Assembly: GCA_028277985.1 (NCBI GenBank)
Contig: JANQFG010000005.1
Coordinates: 1-64,000, forward strand
Direction of reading: 5' to 3'
Length of the DNA: 64,000 bases
From: a bacterium
Lineage (GTDB): Bacteria > Desulfobacterota > DSWW01
Shown one piece after another: positions 26,447 through 38,900 of the stretch. Positions within the stretch are counted from its first letter, which is position 1, and every line of letters begins with the position of its first letter. A model generated the notes under the pieces. It made no database searches. It was not told the origin of the DNA and was given only the letters and a program-made list of their open reading frames with translations. Made by a program: the position numbers and the translations under genes.

Positions 26447-27895
26447 ATGAAACCCTTTTCTTGTCGCGCGCTCTTCATCCTGCTCGTTTCCTCAACCATC
26501 ATCGTGTCTTTCGCAACGTTATCCTACTCCCAGCACATAACCAGCCAACTGACCGACAACGATCAAGCCGACCAAGGTCCCCGCATCGGCAATAACGGGT
26601 ATGCGGTCTGGTTCGGATCGGACGGCTCCGACGATGAAATCTTCCTTTACGACGGAACGAGCACGACCCAGATCACGGACAACGATGTGGACGACCAGGA
26701 CCCGGACGTGAATGGCAGCGGCCTCGTGGTCTGGTCCGGGTGGGACGGCTCCGACAACGAGATCTTCCTTTTCAACGGAACGGACACGACCCAGCTCACG
26801 GATAACGACCTGGACGACGGGGGCCCGCAGATCAACGCCACCGGGTACGTGGTCTGGTCCGGGTCGGACGGTTCAGGCGATGAGGTCTTCCTCTACGACG
26901 GTGCGACCACGACCCAGCTCACCACCAACCACCATGATGACCTGGCTCCTGGAATCAACGGCAGCGGGCATGTGGTCTGGTTCCAGTACGACGGGGCCGG
27001 TGATGAGATCTTCCTCCACGACGGTGCAACTACGACACAGCTCACGAATCGGATCTATGATGACACGGCACCCCGAATAGGCGACGGCGGGCATGTAGTC
27101 TGGCAGGGATATGACGGAACGGATTTCGAGATCTTCCTTTTCGACGGCGCCACCACGATACAGCTCACGGACAACACCTACTACGACCTGGACCCACAGG
27201 TGAACGGCGCAGGGCAAGTGGTCTGGTCCGGATTCGACGGAACCGACCACGAGATCTTTCTCTTTGATGGGACGACCACGACCCAGCTCACGATCAATGG
27301 GCATTACGACATGTTCCCGCAGATCAACGATGACGGCCACGCGACATGGCAAGGATTCGACGGAGCCGACTATGAGATCTACTTCTACGACGGAACGCGC
27401 ACAACCCGTTTTACCAACAACGCCAACGCCGATTATTACCCCCGCATCAATGAAGACGACGAGGTAATCTGGCAAACAGACGACGGAGCCGACTGGGAAA
27501 TCTTCCTCGCGGAACCGTGCACCGACGCCGACGGGGACGGCCGCTATCTGGAAACCGGCTGCCCCGAGCCGCTCGACTGCAATGACGCAAACGAGTACAT
27601 CTTTCCCATGAACCCGAACAACATCTATTGCGATTGTGCGGGGGCCAACCCCCAGGGGACGGCGGAAGTGTGCGACGAGGGCGCCGACGAGGACTGTGAC
27701 GGCCTGAGGGATTGCGCGGATCCGGACTGCGCAGCCGATCCGGTGTGCAACCCTCCGTCTTTCTGCGCGGGCACATCGGAAGCTTCAGTTTCGGGAACAA
27801 CAGGGACGCGAGGTCTTTGGGACCTTGCTGCACTCACGGCCCTTCTCATGCTTCCCGTTTACCTGGTTCTCAGATTTGCTATGCACCGCAGATGA
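26447..27895 (+). CDS. Exported eight-repeat beta-propeller protein with MopE motif and C-terminal anchor
   Basis: This is a 482-residue secreted or surface protein. The signal peptide (CRALFILLVSSTIIVSFATLSYS) is followed by eight tandem units of 41 residues built on the pattern D..P.IN..G.VVW.G.DG.D.EIFL.DG..TTQLT.N, as in TolB/PD40-like propellers. A MopE-type metal-binding motif follows (DADGDGRYLETGCPEPLDCND... EVCDEGADEDCDG). A Cys-rich linker leads to a C-terminal hydrophobic helix with LMLP and a HRR end. Ligand and partner are unknown. A TTGACA (26364) lies upstream; the -10 is unclear. The last 62 bases of the gene are part of an 84-bp duplication found again at 29544. Confidence 0.78.
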   Translation: MKPFSCRALFILLVSSTIIVSFATLSYSQHITSQLTDNDQADQGPRIGNNGYAVWFGSDGSDDEIFLYDGTSTTQITDNDVDDQDPDVNGSGLVVWSGWDGSDNEIFLFNGTDTTQLTDNDLDDGGPQINATGYVVWSGSDGSGDEVFLYDGATTTQLTTNHHDDLAPGINGSGHVVWFQYDGAGDEIFLHDGATTTQLTNRIYDDTAPRIGDGGHVVWQGYDGTDFEIFLFDGATTIQLTDNTYYDLDPQVNGAGQVVWSGFDGTDHEIFLFDGTTTTQLTINGHYDMFPQINDDGHATWQGFDGADYEIYFYDGTRTTRFTNNANADYYPRINEDDEVIWQTDDGADWEIFLAEPCTDADGDGRYLETGCPEPLDCNDANEYIFPMNPNNIYCDCAGANPQGTAEVCDEGADEDCDGLRDCADPDCAADPVCNPPSFCAGTSEASVSGTTGTRGLWDLAALTALLMLPVYLVLRFAMHRR

Positions 27896-27917
27896 GCGTG
27901 GGGAGGGATGCGGCAAG
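27834..27917. repeat. 84-bp duplicated segment, copy 1
   Basis: Bases 27834-27917 (TCACGGCCCTTCTCATGCTT...GGCAAG) recur at 29544-29627 with one mismatch (27877 T, 29587 C). Copy 1 includes the end of the propeller gene. Confidence 0.9.
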
Positions 27918-27923
27918 GAGAGT

Positions 27924-27938
27924 GGGGTCGGACCAGGC
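27924..27938. repeat. GGGGTCGGACCA element (inverted copy)
   Basis: GGGGTCGGACCAGGC is the reverse complement of the dispersed GGTCCGACCCC core, directly after the duplicated segment. The rest of 27939-28098 shows no gene. Confidence 0.7.
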
Positions 27939-28098
27939 TAACCGCCCGAATACTATGTAGAACCGTGTCAGAGAGAAACGAAAATACCCCTTAGAAGCAA
28001 TCCCGACTCGGGGCTGCCGAGCGAAGCATCCGTCTAGATTGGAACGTCCGCTCGTCTCCAGAAAAGAAGGATGCAGAAGACAAGGAACCGGCCGTTCC

Positions 28099-28368
28099 CT
28101 AAGTGGATCTCTCTCTTCCAAGAAACACGTTGTAGAGAAAGGCGAAGATTAAGCCGCTGACGGCACCGTCCACAAAGGCGTACACCGTCCCTACGATCAG
28201 ATCGCCGAAGGCGCCCGAAGCCTGATACCCCGGATACACGGAAGCGAAGACCTGGAGGAAATCCGTGCCGTACCCTGATACCGCCAGGTTTCCGATGCCG
28301 GTCAGGAATATGGCCAATGCCCCGAAGCTACCCACCGTCAACATGAACGCTTTCAGGTTGAGTCTCAT
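28099..28368 (-). CDS. Small holin-annotated family membrane protein
   Basis: This 89-residue protein has two to three hydrophobic segments and a glycine-rich hairpin ending VGTVYAFVDGAVSGLIFAFLYNVF. The pattern matches the small bacterial family often labelled 'bacteriophage holin', though members usually sit outside prophages and their role is unproven. No phage genes are near here. The track ORF starts at 28608, but ATG 28368 is preceded by a perfect AAGGAGGAAACG ribosome site and the extra 80 residues do not look like protein. A sigma-70 promoter is seen upstream. Confidence 0.78.
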   Translation of the reverse strand: MRLNLKAFMLTVGSFGALAIFLTGIGNLAVSGYGTDFLQVFASVYPGYQASGAFGDLIVGTVYAFVDGAVSGLIFAFLYNVFLGRERST

Positions 28369-28433
28369 CGTTTCCTCCTTTTGGGTTCTTTCAAGCCGAT
28401 TTGAGCGCGCCCCTATACAGCGGCATGGTCTGT

Positions 28434-28463
28434 AATGTAGAAACGGCAAATGCGTACTGTCAA
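28434..28463 (-). promoter_or_regulatory. Sigma-70-like promoter of the holin-like gene
   Basis: On the minus strand TTGACA (28463-28458), an 18-base spacer and TACATT (28439-28434) precede the ATG at 28368 by about 65 bases. Confidence 0.5.
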
Positions 28464-28601
28464 GAATTTCTTTGAGTACTGCTTGAAGATGGTTGGAGCA
28501 AACTGTCTGCCAAATATTCTCCACATTCAAGCACCTGAATAAGAGCCATCCTTGACCATAGAATCCGGGTTGTAGTGAGATAAACCAGCCTCTAAGGGCG
28601 A

Positions 28602-28618
28602 TTGGCACCCCATTTGCT
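28602..28618 (+). promoter_or_regulatory. Sigma-54-like promoter before the RAYT gene
   Basis: TTGGCACCCCATTTGCT matches the -24/-12 consensus TTGGCACG-N4-TTGCW. The GG and GC dinucleotides are separated by exactly 10 bases. The transposase ATG lies 59 bases downstream. Confidence 0.5.
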
Positions 28619-28676
28619 GCTGCACAGTGAACCCTAGACTCTACTTGTTCGGATTTCGTCCACGGACTGAAATACC

Positions 28677-29432
28677 ATGCCTCGCGCTCTTAGACATTAT
28701 CTTCCTGGCTATCTCTGGCACCTTACTCACCGCTGCCACGAGAATTCGTATCTACTCAACTACGACACCGATCGTAAACGATACCTCTACTGGCTTTTTC
28801 AGGCCAGGAAACGTTACGGCCTTTGTGTCCTAAACTACATGATCACCTCGAACCACGTGCATCTTCTTGTCAAGGACACTGGCGATGGGGTCATTTCCCG
28901 TTCAATGCAACTCGTCGCGGGGAGAGTTGCACAGGCATTCAACTCGAGACGGGGCAGAAGCGGCGCCTTTTGGCAAGACCGCTATCATGCAACCGCCGTT
29001 GAAGATAACCACCACTTCGTCCATGCTGTGATCTATGTTGACTTGAATATGGTGCGGGCCGGGGTTGTCTCTCACCCCGATCAATGGCCATTCTGTGGAT
29101 ATCACGAGTTGATAACCAGGAGACAAAGATATTCAATCGTCAACCGCGGGGAGTTGATGCGAGTGTTGGACATCAGCAATGAGCCGGCTCTGGTGGCAAT
29201 GAGACGGAATTGGATTGATGACGCACTCGACAAAGGTCCACCCTGCCGTGAGGAAAAATGGACACATAGCCTGGCTGTGGGTGGACCGGCGTTCCTGGAA
29301 ACGATGAAGAAAGAATTAGGACCCAGAGCCCGGGGCAGACAGATACAGTTCGACGATCGGGTGGCAGCAGGTATGATCAAGGAGAACTGCGGTGTTTACA
29401 GTCAATCCGCGGGCGGAAAAAATGGCCTCTAA
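28677..29432 (+). mobile_element. REP-associated tyrosine transposase (RAYT, IS200-like Y1 family)
   Basis: This 251-residue protein has the Y1 transposase fold. It starts MPRALRHYLPGYLWHLTHRC, typical of RAYTs. The HUH motif is NHVHLLV (His60/His62), and a YVDLNMVRAG segment carries the region of the catalytic tyrosine. RAYTs cut and move single-stranded REP/BIME elements rather than themselves. The gene is complete and in frame. The surrounding intergenic DNA is rich in GGTCCGACCC elements and an 84-bp duplication, which are candidates for its substrates. No IS200-type TnpB partner is present. Confidence 0.85.
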
Positions 29433-29480
29433 GCGATGACATCCACCTCCCAGAGCCCTGCTTCCTAATGCAATCAAATA

Positions 29481-29540
29481 CATAGCTTGGTCCGACCCGG
29501 TTTTCGCAACCCGGGTTTCGCATAGCTTGGTCCGACCCGG
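29481..29540. repeat. Paired CATAGCTTGGTCCGACCCGG elements
   Basis: The 20-mer CATAGCTTGGTCCGACCCGG occurs at 29481-29500 and 29521-29540 (period 40), separated by CCGGGTTTCG-type arms. It is downstream of the RAYT gene. Confidence 0.85.
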
Positions 29541-29543
29541 GTT

Positions 29544-29627
29544 TCACGGCCCTTCTCATGCTTCCCGTTTACCTGGTTCTCAGATTCGCTATGCACCGCA
29601 GATGAGCGTGGGGAGGGATGCGGCAAG
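29544..29627. repeat. 84-bp duplicated segment, copy 2
   Basis: This is a near-identical copy of 27834-27917 that carries the orphaned 3' end of the propeller gene. It sits directly after a CTTGGTCCGACCCGG element. No gene is seen in 29433-29916. Confidence 0.9.
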
Positions 29628-29717
29628 TATGGGTCCTGCCCTTCCCTCAGCGGAGGTTTCTCTTCCAAGAATTATTTTTGGCATCTCTAGGTTCTGTTTC
29701 CCGTTTGGAATCCAACA

Positions 29718-29738
29718 CATAGCTCGGTCCGACCCGGG
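29718..29738. repeat. CATAGCTCGGTCCGACCCGGG element
   Basis: This is a further copy of the dispersed element with one base changed (CTCGG for CTTGG). Confidence 0.75.
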
Positions 29739-29786
29739 TTTTTCCGACTTTCTTGATCAGATATTTGATGTGATTCGTTTTTGTCC

Positions 29787-29816
29787 TTGACGCCCCATTA
29801 CATTTTTCGTTATCCT
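29787..29816 (+). promoter_or_regulatory. Sigma-70-like promoter of the giant protein gene
   Basis: TTGACG (29787-29792), an 18-base spacer and TATCCT (29811-29816) lie 100 bases before the ATG at 29917. Confidence 0.4.
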
Positions 29817-29916
29817 GTTCTCACCTTTAAAATGACAGTAGATTAGCGTACGTCGTGCCTTTGCCCGCCCTCTCAAGAGGGGAATTCCCGACTGTCTTGG
29901 ATTTCATGCGATTCTT

Positions 29917-32900
29917 ATGAATAACAAGAGATCACCGTGGCTCATCGCCCTGACCGTCTGCCTCGGACTGCTCATCCATTCGACGTCCGCCGGCGCTCTC
30001 GACATATCCATAACCGACACGGGATTTCAGCCCGCCTCCGTCACAATCCTTGCGGGTGAGGGAGTCCACTGGACGAATGACTCCGGTGACACCCAAACCG
30101 TCACTGCCGACGGCGGCCTGTTCGATTCCGGCCCCCTGCAACCCGGAGCCGGTTTCAGCGTGGCCCTCGCAATTCCCGGAGTACACACCTACCGCTCATC
30201 TTCGAATCCGGATTTCGAAGCCAGGTTCCACGTCGTTCTCGAGGAGCTTTCGGCAGATGACGACGCGCTGGCAAACGACCACATACCCGACATCACCTTT
30301 CCCCTTCAACTCGCTGACGATATGTCCCCGCACCCCGATTGGGGCTTCCTCACGTCCAGAACCCGCATCTTGCTCGGTTTTACGGATACGGCAACGGTGA
30401 CCCAGGCGAACGCCGCCCTCCAAGCAGCAACTGTGGCAATCATAGGTGGTCTGCCTGAGGTCGACATTCTCCTCGTAGCGGCCCAGGACACGCCGGACTT
30501 CTCTGGCCTCACAGCTGCACTCGACACCCTTCGCGCGGATCCGGCGGTAGATTTCGCTGCCATTTCTTCTGAGATGGAACTCCAAGAGCTTCCCAGGCCC
30601 GCGGACGAAACCACCGGCAAACCACCGTACAACTGGACATGGGCAAGGACGGAAACCGCAAGCGGCGATCCGCTGGGCGACACCGGCAACTGGAACCTGG
30701 AGGCCTCGCGGCTACCTCAAGCCTGGAACCTCCGGGAAACCATCCAGAGAAGGGGTCACGTCGAATCTACACGCACAGCCGTCGTTGACAGCGGATTCGA
30801 ACCACATGAAGACATGATTGGAACACGCTCTGAACACGTGCTGTGCAAACCTACACCGGATGGTCCCAAGTGCACGACGAGCGAGCCGGGTGATCACGGC
30901 CAACTCGTTACAGGTATCATCGCGGCGGTCTACGACAATGACTCTGTCGAAGAGGGGCGCTCCCTTGGGTTGAGTGGTGTCAACCCTGTCGCACGCGTAT
31001 CTGCTCTCGAATACGGATTCGAAGGCGGCACGGATGCCTTCGCGGATCTTCTCGAAATCATCAAGCTGGTGGCAGAGGAACTCTCCGACATCAAGGTTGT
31101 TAATCTCAGTGTCAAGCATTCTGTTCCTCATGCCGTCCCGGGCGATCAACCCTGGTGGGACAGCCAGGGCGTGTTTCCGGTCTGCGGTCCGGGTGACAAT
31201 GACGACAACACAGCAGGGGCCAATGATTTCTGTACCCCGAACAACGACGACGATTGGCTGGAGGAAATGGCGAATCTCGGGAAGGCCACCCGAAATATCG
31301 CAGAGTATGCTTCTCAGAAGGGCATCATAATCGTCCAGGCCGCCGGCAACGACAGTGGTCAAACCACACCAGGGCTCCCTAAATCCACTTTTTGTCTCGG
31401 CAGCGGCGTGAATGTTGAGGGCTGCACCTTTGAGAGATTGAAGGCGGTCAACGTCGCGGAATTCGCCTGGGCATCCGAGAACTGGGTCAATCCTGCCATT
31501 GCCAACCCTATCATCATCGTAGAAGCCATTGGAATCGACCTGGGCCGCTCGGTTTACTCCAATATTGAGGGCGACGTATCAGCACCCGCCGACGACCTGG
31601 TCAAATTAGCCCTGGATAACCTTTATGCCCAAAAGGGGGCAGGCGGCACATCCTCGGCCACGCCCCATGTCGCGGGCCTTGTCGGATACATGTCCGCCTT
31701 CGACCCCTCTCTCACCATAGATCAGATCAAAGACCATTTGCTTGGATGGGCACGGGCCGACACGACAGATGGAGCCGAATCGCGTATCGACGCCTTCGCT
31801 ACCATGCTCTCGCTTCCTGGAGCTGCCAAGGCCCTTGTGGACGTAAACGACATGTCCAAGGACGGCAACCGGCGCGTAGTCCTGGGCCCCCCGGACCCGG
31901 ACAATCTGGGTGGAGTCGAGTTGGGTCTCGATATGACCTCGAGCAGCGACATCGACCCCAGCACGGGCACGTGGTACCGCACGCACCCTGACGGCATAAT
32001 TGACATGCGTGACTTCCGCCGCTTCCGCGATGTGAGGCTTCAGCTTTGCGAGAAGCTCCCTCCGGGCACAGGAGAGTGCATCGACATTGCCGATTCCGCT
32101 GATATTCAACTCAACGGTCCCCCCGACCATCCAAAGAAGGACTTGAACTTCGATCGATGCGTCAACCAGGGTTCCAGCGACCCCGACTGCCCCACCTCGG
32201 AGAACGTATTCCCAAGGTTCGACTTCAATGGCGACGGCGTGTTCTCGCGTTCTGACCTTGCCACGGTCCCTCTCAAACCGGATGGCAGCCCAGCGGACGA
32301 CAAGCTCGACGAGACCCTGATGACAGACCTGGAAGTCCTCATGAGCCAATGGGACCCGGATCTCGAAAAAACCGAGGGCTACGCAGCCTCCGACCTGCCC
32401 GGCTTGCTGCTCTCGGCAGATCTGGAAATCCACGCTCAGGACTTGTTCGGTGAGGGTGCGGGCGACGTGACGGTCACGATCATTCGTCCGGACACGAACA
32501 CGGCTCTGCCTACACGCACGATTCCTGTCGGGGATTTCATCGTCTACACCGTTCCGGCAGACGTCTACCTCGAGATTAACGCCTCGGCCATGGTTGGAAG
32601 CGAGCTGATCGAGGCAGCTCCGTATATACTCTCAGTTCGTCCGGGAGTCGATGTTCGATTTGAATTGTGCAGACGAAATCTCAACCTTATCGCCAGCCCC
32701 GCAACCCTGCTGGCCGACGGTGCTGCCGAATCCTCAATTGCCCTTACTCTCCAGCCCTGCCCAACAGACTCTCTCGAGGATGCCGTAGTCACCTTTACGC
32801 AAACTCCCGGCGGACCTAACCACGGCTCTCTCCAGTACTCGACGGTCGGTCTGGATCCGGACGGAACCGCCACCAACGTCTTCACTGCCGGCACCGAAGT

Positions 32901-35900
32901 GGCGGATTACGAGATCACTGCAGTGGCGACCCTCAAGAACGGCAAACAAGTGCAGGGCACGGTCAGTCTGAAGACCACGAATCCGGTCAAGATATTCTAC
33001 AACTGGCAGCAGACCATCCTGAACTTCAGCGAAGAGGGTTCCAGTCGCTGGCCCCCCATGGATCCGACAGACCCAGCGCAAGACATCCGGTGCGGCAAAG
33101 CGACCATTCGGGGCACGGTGTTCGACCCCTTGACACCACCCCACGACCCGGTGGAAGGAGCAATCGTTGAGGTGCTCGGCGTTGATGGAACGCGTGCGGC
33201 TACCAACGCCGACGGCTTCTTCCTCATCGACGATGTCGGTTTGGGCGCGAACAACTCACCCATCCAGGTAACCGTCCGTGCAACAACACCCGACTTCACG
33301 GTAGACAAGACCGTGACGGTATTCTGCGATGCATCCCTCCTGGTCGAATTCGGTCAACCGCCATCAGCCCCGGCAAGATTAGAGGGCAGTGTTCTCGATG
33401 CGACGGGCGCCCCGTTGGCGGGCGTGTTCATCGGTAGCGACTTCGGCGGCTCCACGACTACCAACCTCTCGGGGAATTATGCCCTGGAAGATGTGCCGAC
33501 CAGCCCGAACGGGGTCCAACGCACCTGGAACGTGACCGCCAGAGCATCGGGCCTCATGCCGAATCGTCAAGCCGTTTCTGTATGGGAAGGCTCGGTCGAT
33601 GAGCTTGACTTCCAGCTGGGCATTGGCGATTGCGATGACTTCGTCATTCACGAATTCCAACTCACCCAGGATCGCCTGCACAGCGAATTCGGCGATCTTG
33701 TTGAAGGCGGGAACATCACCAAGTTCAGGGTGTATCAAGACGGGACCGAAATCGCCACCTATGGAATGGAAGGCACACTACCACCCCCTGTCGAGATTGT
33801 GCCCGCCGGCACAATCGGATGGGAGGAATGTGTCAACGATTTCAAGTTTGATGCCTTTCCCACCTCGGACGCCTTTCCCGGCTTTCCTCCCCCGCATCTG
33901 ACGCTGAAGCGGCAAGGTAGCCTGGAGCAGGCGGGCAGCGCCATGCTTCTCGACGAATTCGTGACAGACTCCATGGTATCAGGGACGTTTGATTGGCAGA
34001 ACAGCGGCTCGCAAGCACCTGCTGACGGCGCGATGCCCACTCAGCAGTTCGCAGGCACCGTTGCCATGGCCATTCCCTTTGATCAGCTCGAACGCTACCA
34101 GGACCACGCGCTCCCGTCGACTGTCTTCATGGATACTGTCCCGGAAGGACTGCGACTTCACGGCTTGAAGGAGATCGCAGAACTTGAGTACCCATACGAG
34201 TCAAGCTGGACATTCACCGAAGCCTTTATGGAAGGGATGCCTCCATTCGTTACACCCTTCACGCACTACAGCATAGGCTTCGGTGACGTCCCCGACAGCT
34301 CGGGCGCGATGAAGGCCGGCACGCATCAATCCGAGCTGATGTTTATTCCGCGGGGGGACGGTTCAGCGCTGAAGTTTTCCGGCGATGTCTCCCAACCTGT
34401 GACATTCAAACCGGATGGCGCGGGCGGCTACGAAAAATACGAATACTGTGAGGTGGTCGACCGGCAATACACCTCAAGCCATGAGTACTTCACTGCCCTC
34501 GATATTGTTCAAGATGGGATCCATAGCACGCGGCTCTGGAGGCGCAACTCGACCTACTACGGTGTATCCAATAACGATCTCTACGTTTTCACCTCTTCAA
34601 GCTCCAGTAAATCGTGGCAACATGAGTATCCCATGCCGGTTGGCCCGGGCAACTCGAAAATCCGCTATGCCTTTGTTGCGATTCCGTACACCGATGAAGC
34701 CGAATTGGAGGCACTCATACTAAGCGGCCTTTTGGATCCCCCTTCTTGTGAAGAAACTCCATCCCTGGAGGCGCTGTTTGACGCAACCCCCAACCCTGCC
34801 GACGAAGGGTCCCTCGTCTCCTTCACCGACCAGTCCTTGAGTCCTGGAAACTCCATCGTCTCCTGGGATTGGGACCTCGGTAACGGCGATACCAGCGTCG
34901 AGCAAGATCCCGCAACCTTCTACAATGACAACGGTACATATCAAGTCGATCTGACAGTCGTAGACGCCACGGGCGCCATCAGTGTCGCCTCCATGGACGT
35001 GACGGTCACCAATCTTCCGCCTGAGGGCCAGGTGGGCGATGCCTTCGCCAATGAAGGCGAAACGGTGGACATCACCGTGCTCCTGGCCGACCCCGGAGAA
35101 GACGACCGACAGGCCCTCGCTTTTCGTCTGGAGTCAACCAATTCCGCCTTTCCAGTGATAGAAGACACCCGGGCCGCTGGAATCCACACATTCTCTATCG
35201 GTGGCCTGCCCGCGGGCGACTATCCGCTTACCCTGACGGTCACGGACAAGGACGGCGCCAGCGATACCGACAGCGGCCTGGTTCAGATTCTCGGCTCCGG
35301 CACACCTCCACCACCGCCGCCGCCACCGCCACCGCCGACCCCGACCTGCGATCCCTCGATCAGCCTGGACGGAGAGGAAAAGGCCTTCCTGGACCTCTTG
35401 AATGCCTATCGTGCACAGAAGGGGCTCCCCCCCGTGGAAGCATCCCCTGGTCTTACGAAGGCGGCTGTTCGTCATGCGTCGGACATGGCGGCCAACGACT
35501 TCCTCGATCACATGGGCTCCGACGGCAGCACGCCGGAACAACGGGCCCAGGAGGAGGGATACCCCTCGAACAATGTCAGCGAGAACGTGGCTTCCGGCCT
35601 GCCCGACGGCAACACTCTGCTATTCGCGTTCATGGCTTCCGCAGGTCATGATCAGGTCATGCTCGATCCCCTGTGGAACGCCGTCGGTATTGCTCGCGAA
35701 CAGGGGGCCGACTGGTACTGGACCGTCGACTTCGGGGAGACACTCGATTGCCCATTGGCTAGGGCTTTGCCTGGTGAAAGCCCGGCTTCTCTATACGCCT
35801 CTGCGGCGGCTCGCGATTGGGATCATTTCGTATCCAACCCTCCTGCCATTCCCGAGAACGTACGGGTTCTGCAGTATGGGGGTGGGGATGATCCGCCGTC

Positions 35901-38900
35901 TGTCTTGTACCCGCCTGTTGCCGCCTTCGTGATCTCTGACGCAAGCCCCATGGAAGCAGAGACCTTAACCTTTACGAATGCATCTCGAGACGCCTCCGGA
36001 AGCCTGGTCTCCGCCATCCTGAACGTGGGTGACGGGAGTGACCCGGTTCTCCTCGGCCCCGGCGCGAACCATGACCACACCTACAACACGGATGGAAATC
36101 TCAATGTCAGTGTCACGGCGACTACCACGTATGGGGATACACTCACGGTAACGCGCCCCGTTTTCGTAGAAGCAGCCGAGGAACCTCCTCCACCTCCCGG
36201 GGATTTCAACGTCCTCATTTCACCATCTAGCCAAACATTTGCGCCTGGAAGCGGCTCGAACTTCGTTGTCACTGTTACAGCCATCAACGACTTTTCTGCT
36301 CCCGTCACCTTGAGCGTGGCGGCTCTTCCCTATGGAATCACCGCCCAATTCTCTCCGCCTACTCTTACGCCTTCGGCCTCCTCGTCCCTTCTCGTGACGG
36401 CGACCGATGACGCGGACACGGGAGACTTCGACCTCAACGTGACGGCCACGGGTGGCGGCATCACTCACACAACGAGCAGCTCGGTCTCGGTCGAATTCGG
36501 ACTGATCCCGATCTGCACAGGCACACTGGAAGGTGTGGTCACCGATACGGTTACGGGCAATCCCATCGCCAACGCCAGGGTCTCCAAGTCATATACAGGA
36601 AGCCCTCTCGATATATTCGCCGACAGCAACGGCCATTACACCATGACCGGCCTCCCGCTCGGCGTCAACAACTCCCCCCAAACGACCTCGCTCTGGGGAC
36701 TGGCAGATGGATATTGGTATGCCAACGGGTTAGGCACGGCCGCCTGCGGAGAAGTGAACACCCTGGACATCCAACTGGTTCCTATGAAATACGGAACGAT
36801 CAGCGGTTTTGTCCGGGTAGGCACACCCGATCCGAACGACCTGACCGAGAATCGCTCCGTAACGCCCACGGACGTGCCGATTGAAGGCGCCACGGTTTCC
36901 CTCAACAACAACACTGTCTTTTCAACCGACGCCGCGGGCTTCTACGGAGGCGGGTCCATTCAATTGGGCTACAACAACGAGCCGGTGGTCTATTCTCCCT
37001 CGGTTGCAGCCGACGGTTACTGGCACCCGGCGGGTTGGAATCCCGTAACGATCGAGGCGGACAAGAACACGGTGGCAGACTTCGTCCTGGTTCCCAAATG
37101 CACCGGCACCATATCCGGAAAGCTGATATTCGGCGACACGGGCCAACCCATAGCCAACGCCACGCTAAGGGCCACCCGCACCGTATGGGACTACAAATTC
37201 TACGATACCGTCACCAATGCAAACGGCGAGTTCTCTTTTGCCGACATCGAGCTGAGCTACAACAACGCAAGCGCTTCGTACACCATCACACTCCAATACC
37301 CTTATCTCTCGGAATACGCACCTCTTGAGGTCTACGTCCTACTGGAACGTTGCGGCGATCATCTCATCGAGGACCTGTCCCTGCAAGCGCGTGTATCGAA
37401 CTACGGCGCACTTGAGGGACATGTCACCGATATCGAGACGGGCGATCCCGTGGCCGACGCTCGGGTGGCTTTTCGGAGCTACAACCCAAATGTTTACAGA
37501 TCGGACCAGGCCGACACCGACGGTGCATACAGGATAGAGACCATCTTCCTTGGTTATGACGACCAGACCTCCAACACCGGCTCCGCCACCGCCAGCCACA
37601 ATGATTTCTGGAGCAGTTCCTCGCCTCCGATCACCGTGAACAGCGGGGAGACCTCAACAGCGGACTTTGAGCTGCTGCGAAAGAAGTTCGGTTACGTTGC
37701 CGGAACGGTTCGCAACGCAGCGACGCAGGAACCTATTGCCGGTGCCACCTTTACCTTTATCGCGGCCGAGCCCTCCCAGGAGGACGGCTCATACCAGAGC
37801 GGCCCGATCAGCCTGAATACAGGAAACACCCCAAGGCAAGTAGGTGTCCGGGCTTCTGCAGACGGCTACTGGGACAAGTTCGTACAGACAACCGTGAGCG
37901 CCGACCAGACGACGACCGTCGACATCGACATGATAGAGGTCTGCCAGAGCGCAACCATTGTAGGCTTTGTGTACGATGCCTCGACCCAGGAGCCTATCGA
38001 GGGAGCGGCCATCAGTATTACCCCATCGAGCGGGATCGGCTGGAAGTACACGGACCAGGACGGCAACTTCATCGTCGAGGACATTACGGTAGGGACCGAC
38101 AACTCACCCCTTGATGTAACTGTCTCGGTTTATGCTACAGGCTATTATTCTCAGAGCAAGACGGTGACGATATTCTGCGGCGCCACGATTACCGCAGAGT
38201 TCGGCCATCCCTCCACCGACACCGGGACCATTGAGGGAACGGTCACCAATCTGGACACGGGCCAGCCCATGGGCGGCGTCTTCATCGGCAGTGGGTTCGG
38301 GGGTTCCGCGACCACGGACTCCCAGGGATACTACATCCTGCCCGATGCCCCGCTGAGCGCCGGCAACACAGACCGTGACTGGCAGGTCACTGCCATCCCG
38401 GATAGCTTCCCGCCCCTCAGCCAGACCGTAACCGTGCAGGCGAACACGACGGTTACCCTCGATTTCGAGTTCGGCGGGTCGGCGAACCAATCCCCGGACC
38501 TGGACCCGGTCGGAGATCAGGTGATAGCCGAAGGGGAGACTCTCGATGTCGCCATATTCGCGGACGACCCGGACGGAGACACGATCACGCTCTGGGCCGC
38601 AGGGCTGCCTGCCTTTGCGGACTTCACGGACCATGGCGGCGGCCTGGGAACGCTGACCCTGGCCCCAGCCTTTGGCGACATGGGTGAGTATCCCGTTGTG
38701 GAGATCTTCGCCTCTGACGGGGACCTCTCTGATAAGGAAACCTTCACGATCTCCGTCCTGGAGGGGAACCAGCCTCCTGTAGCTGTGGCGGGAGGTCCGT
38801 ATACAGCGAATGAAGGCGATACGATCACCCTGGACGGGTCCGGCTCCTCCGATCCCGCTGATGACAGCCTCAGCTACCACTGGCAATTCGAATCCGAGAG

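Noticed and set aside
28099-28368. Prophage indicated by a holin-like gene
   Set aside because: No lysin, capsid, terminase or integrase genes are near. The family is common on ordinary chromosomes. XerD at 52703 is housekeeping.
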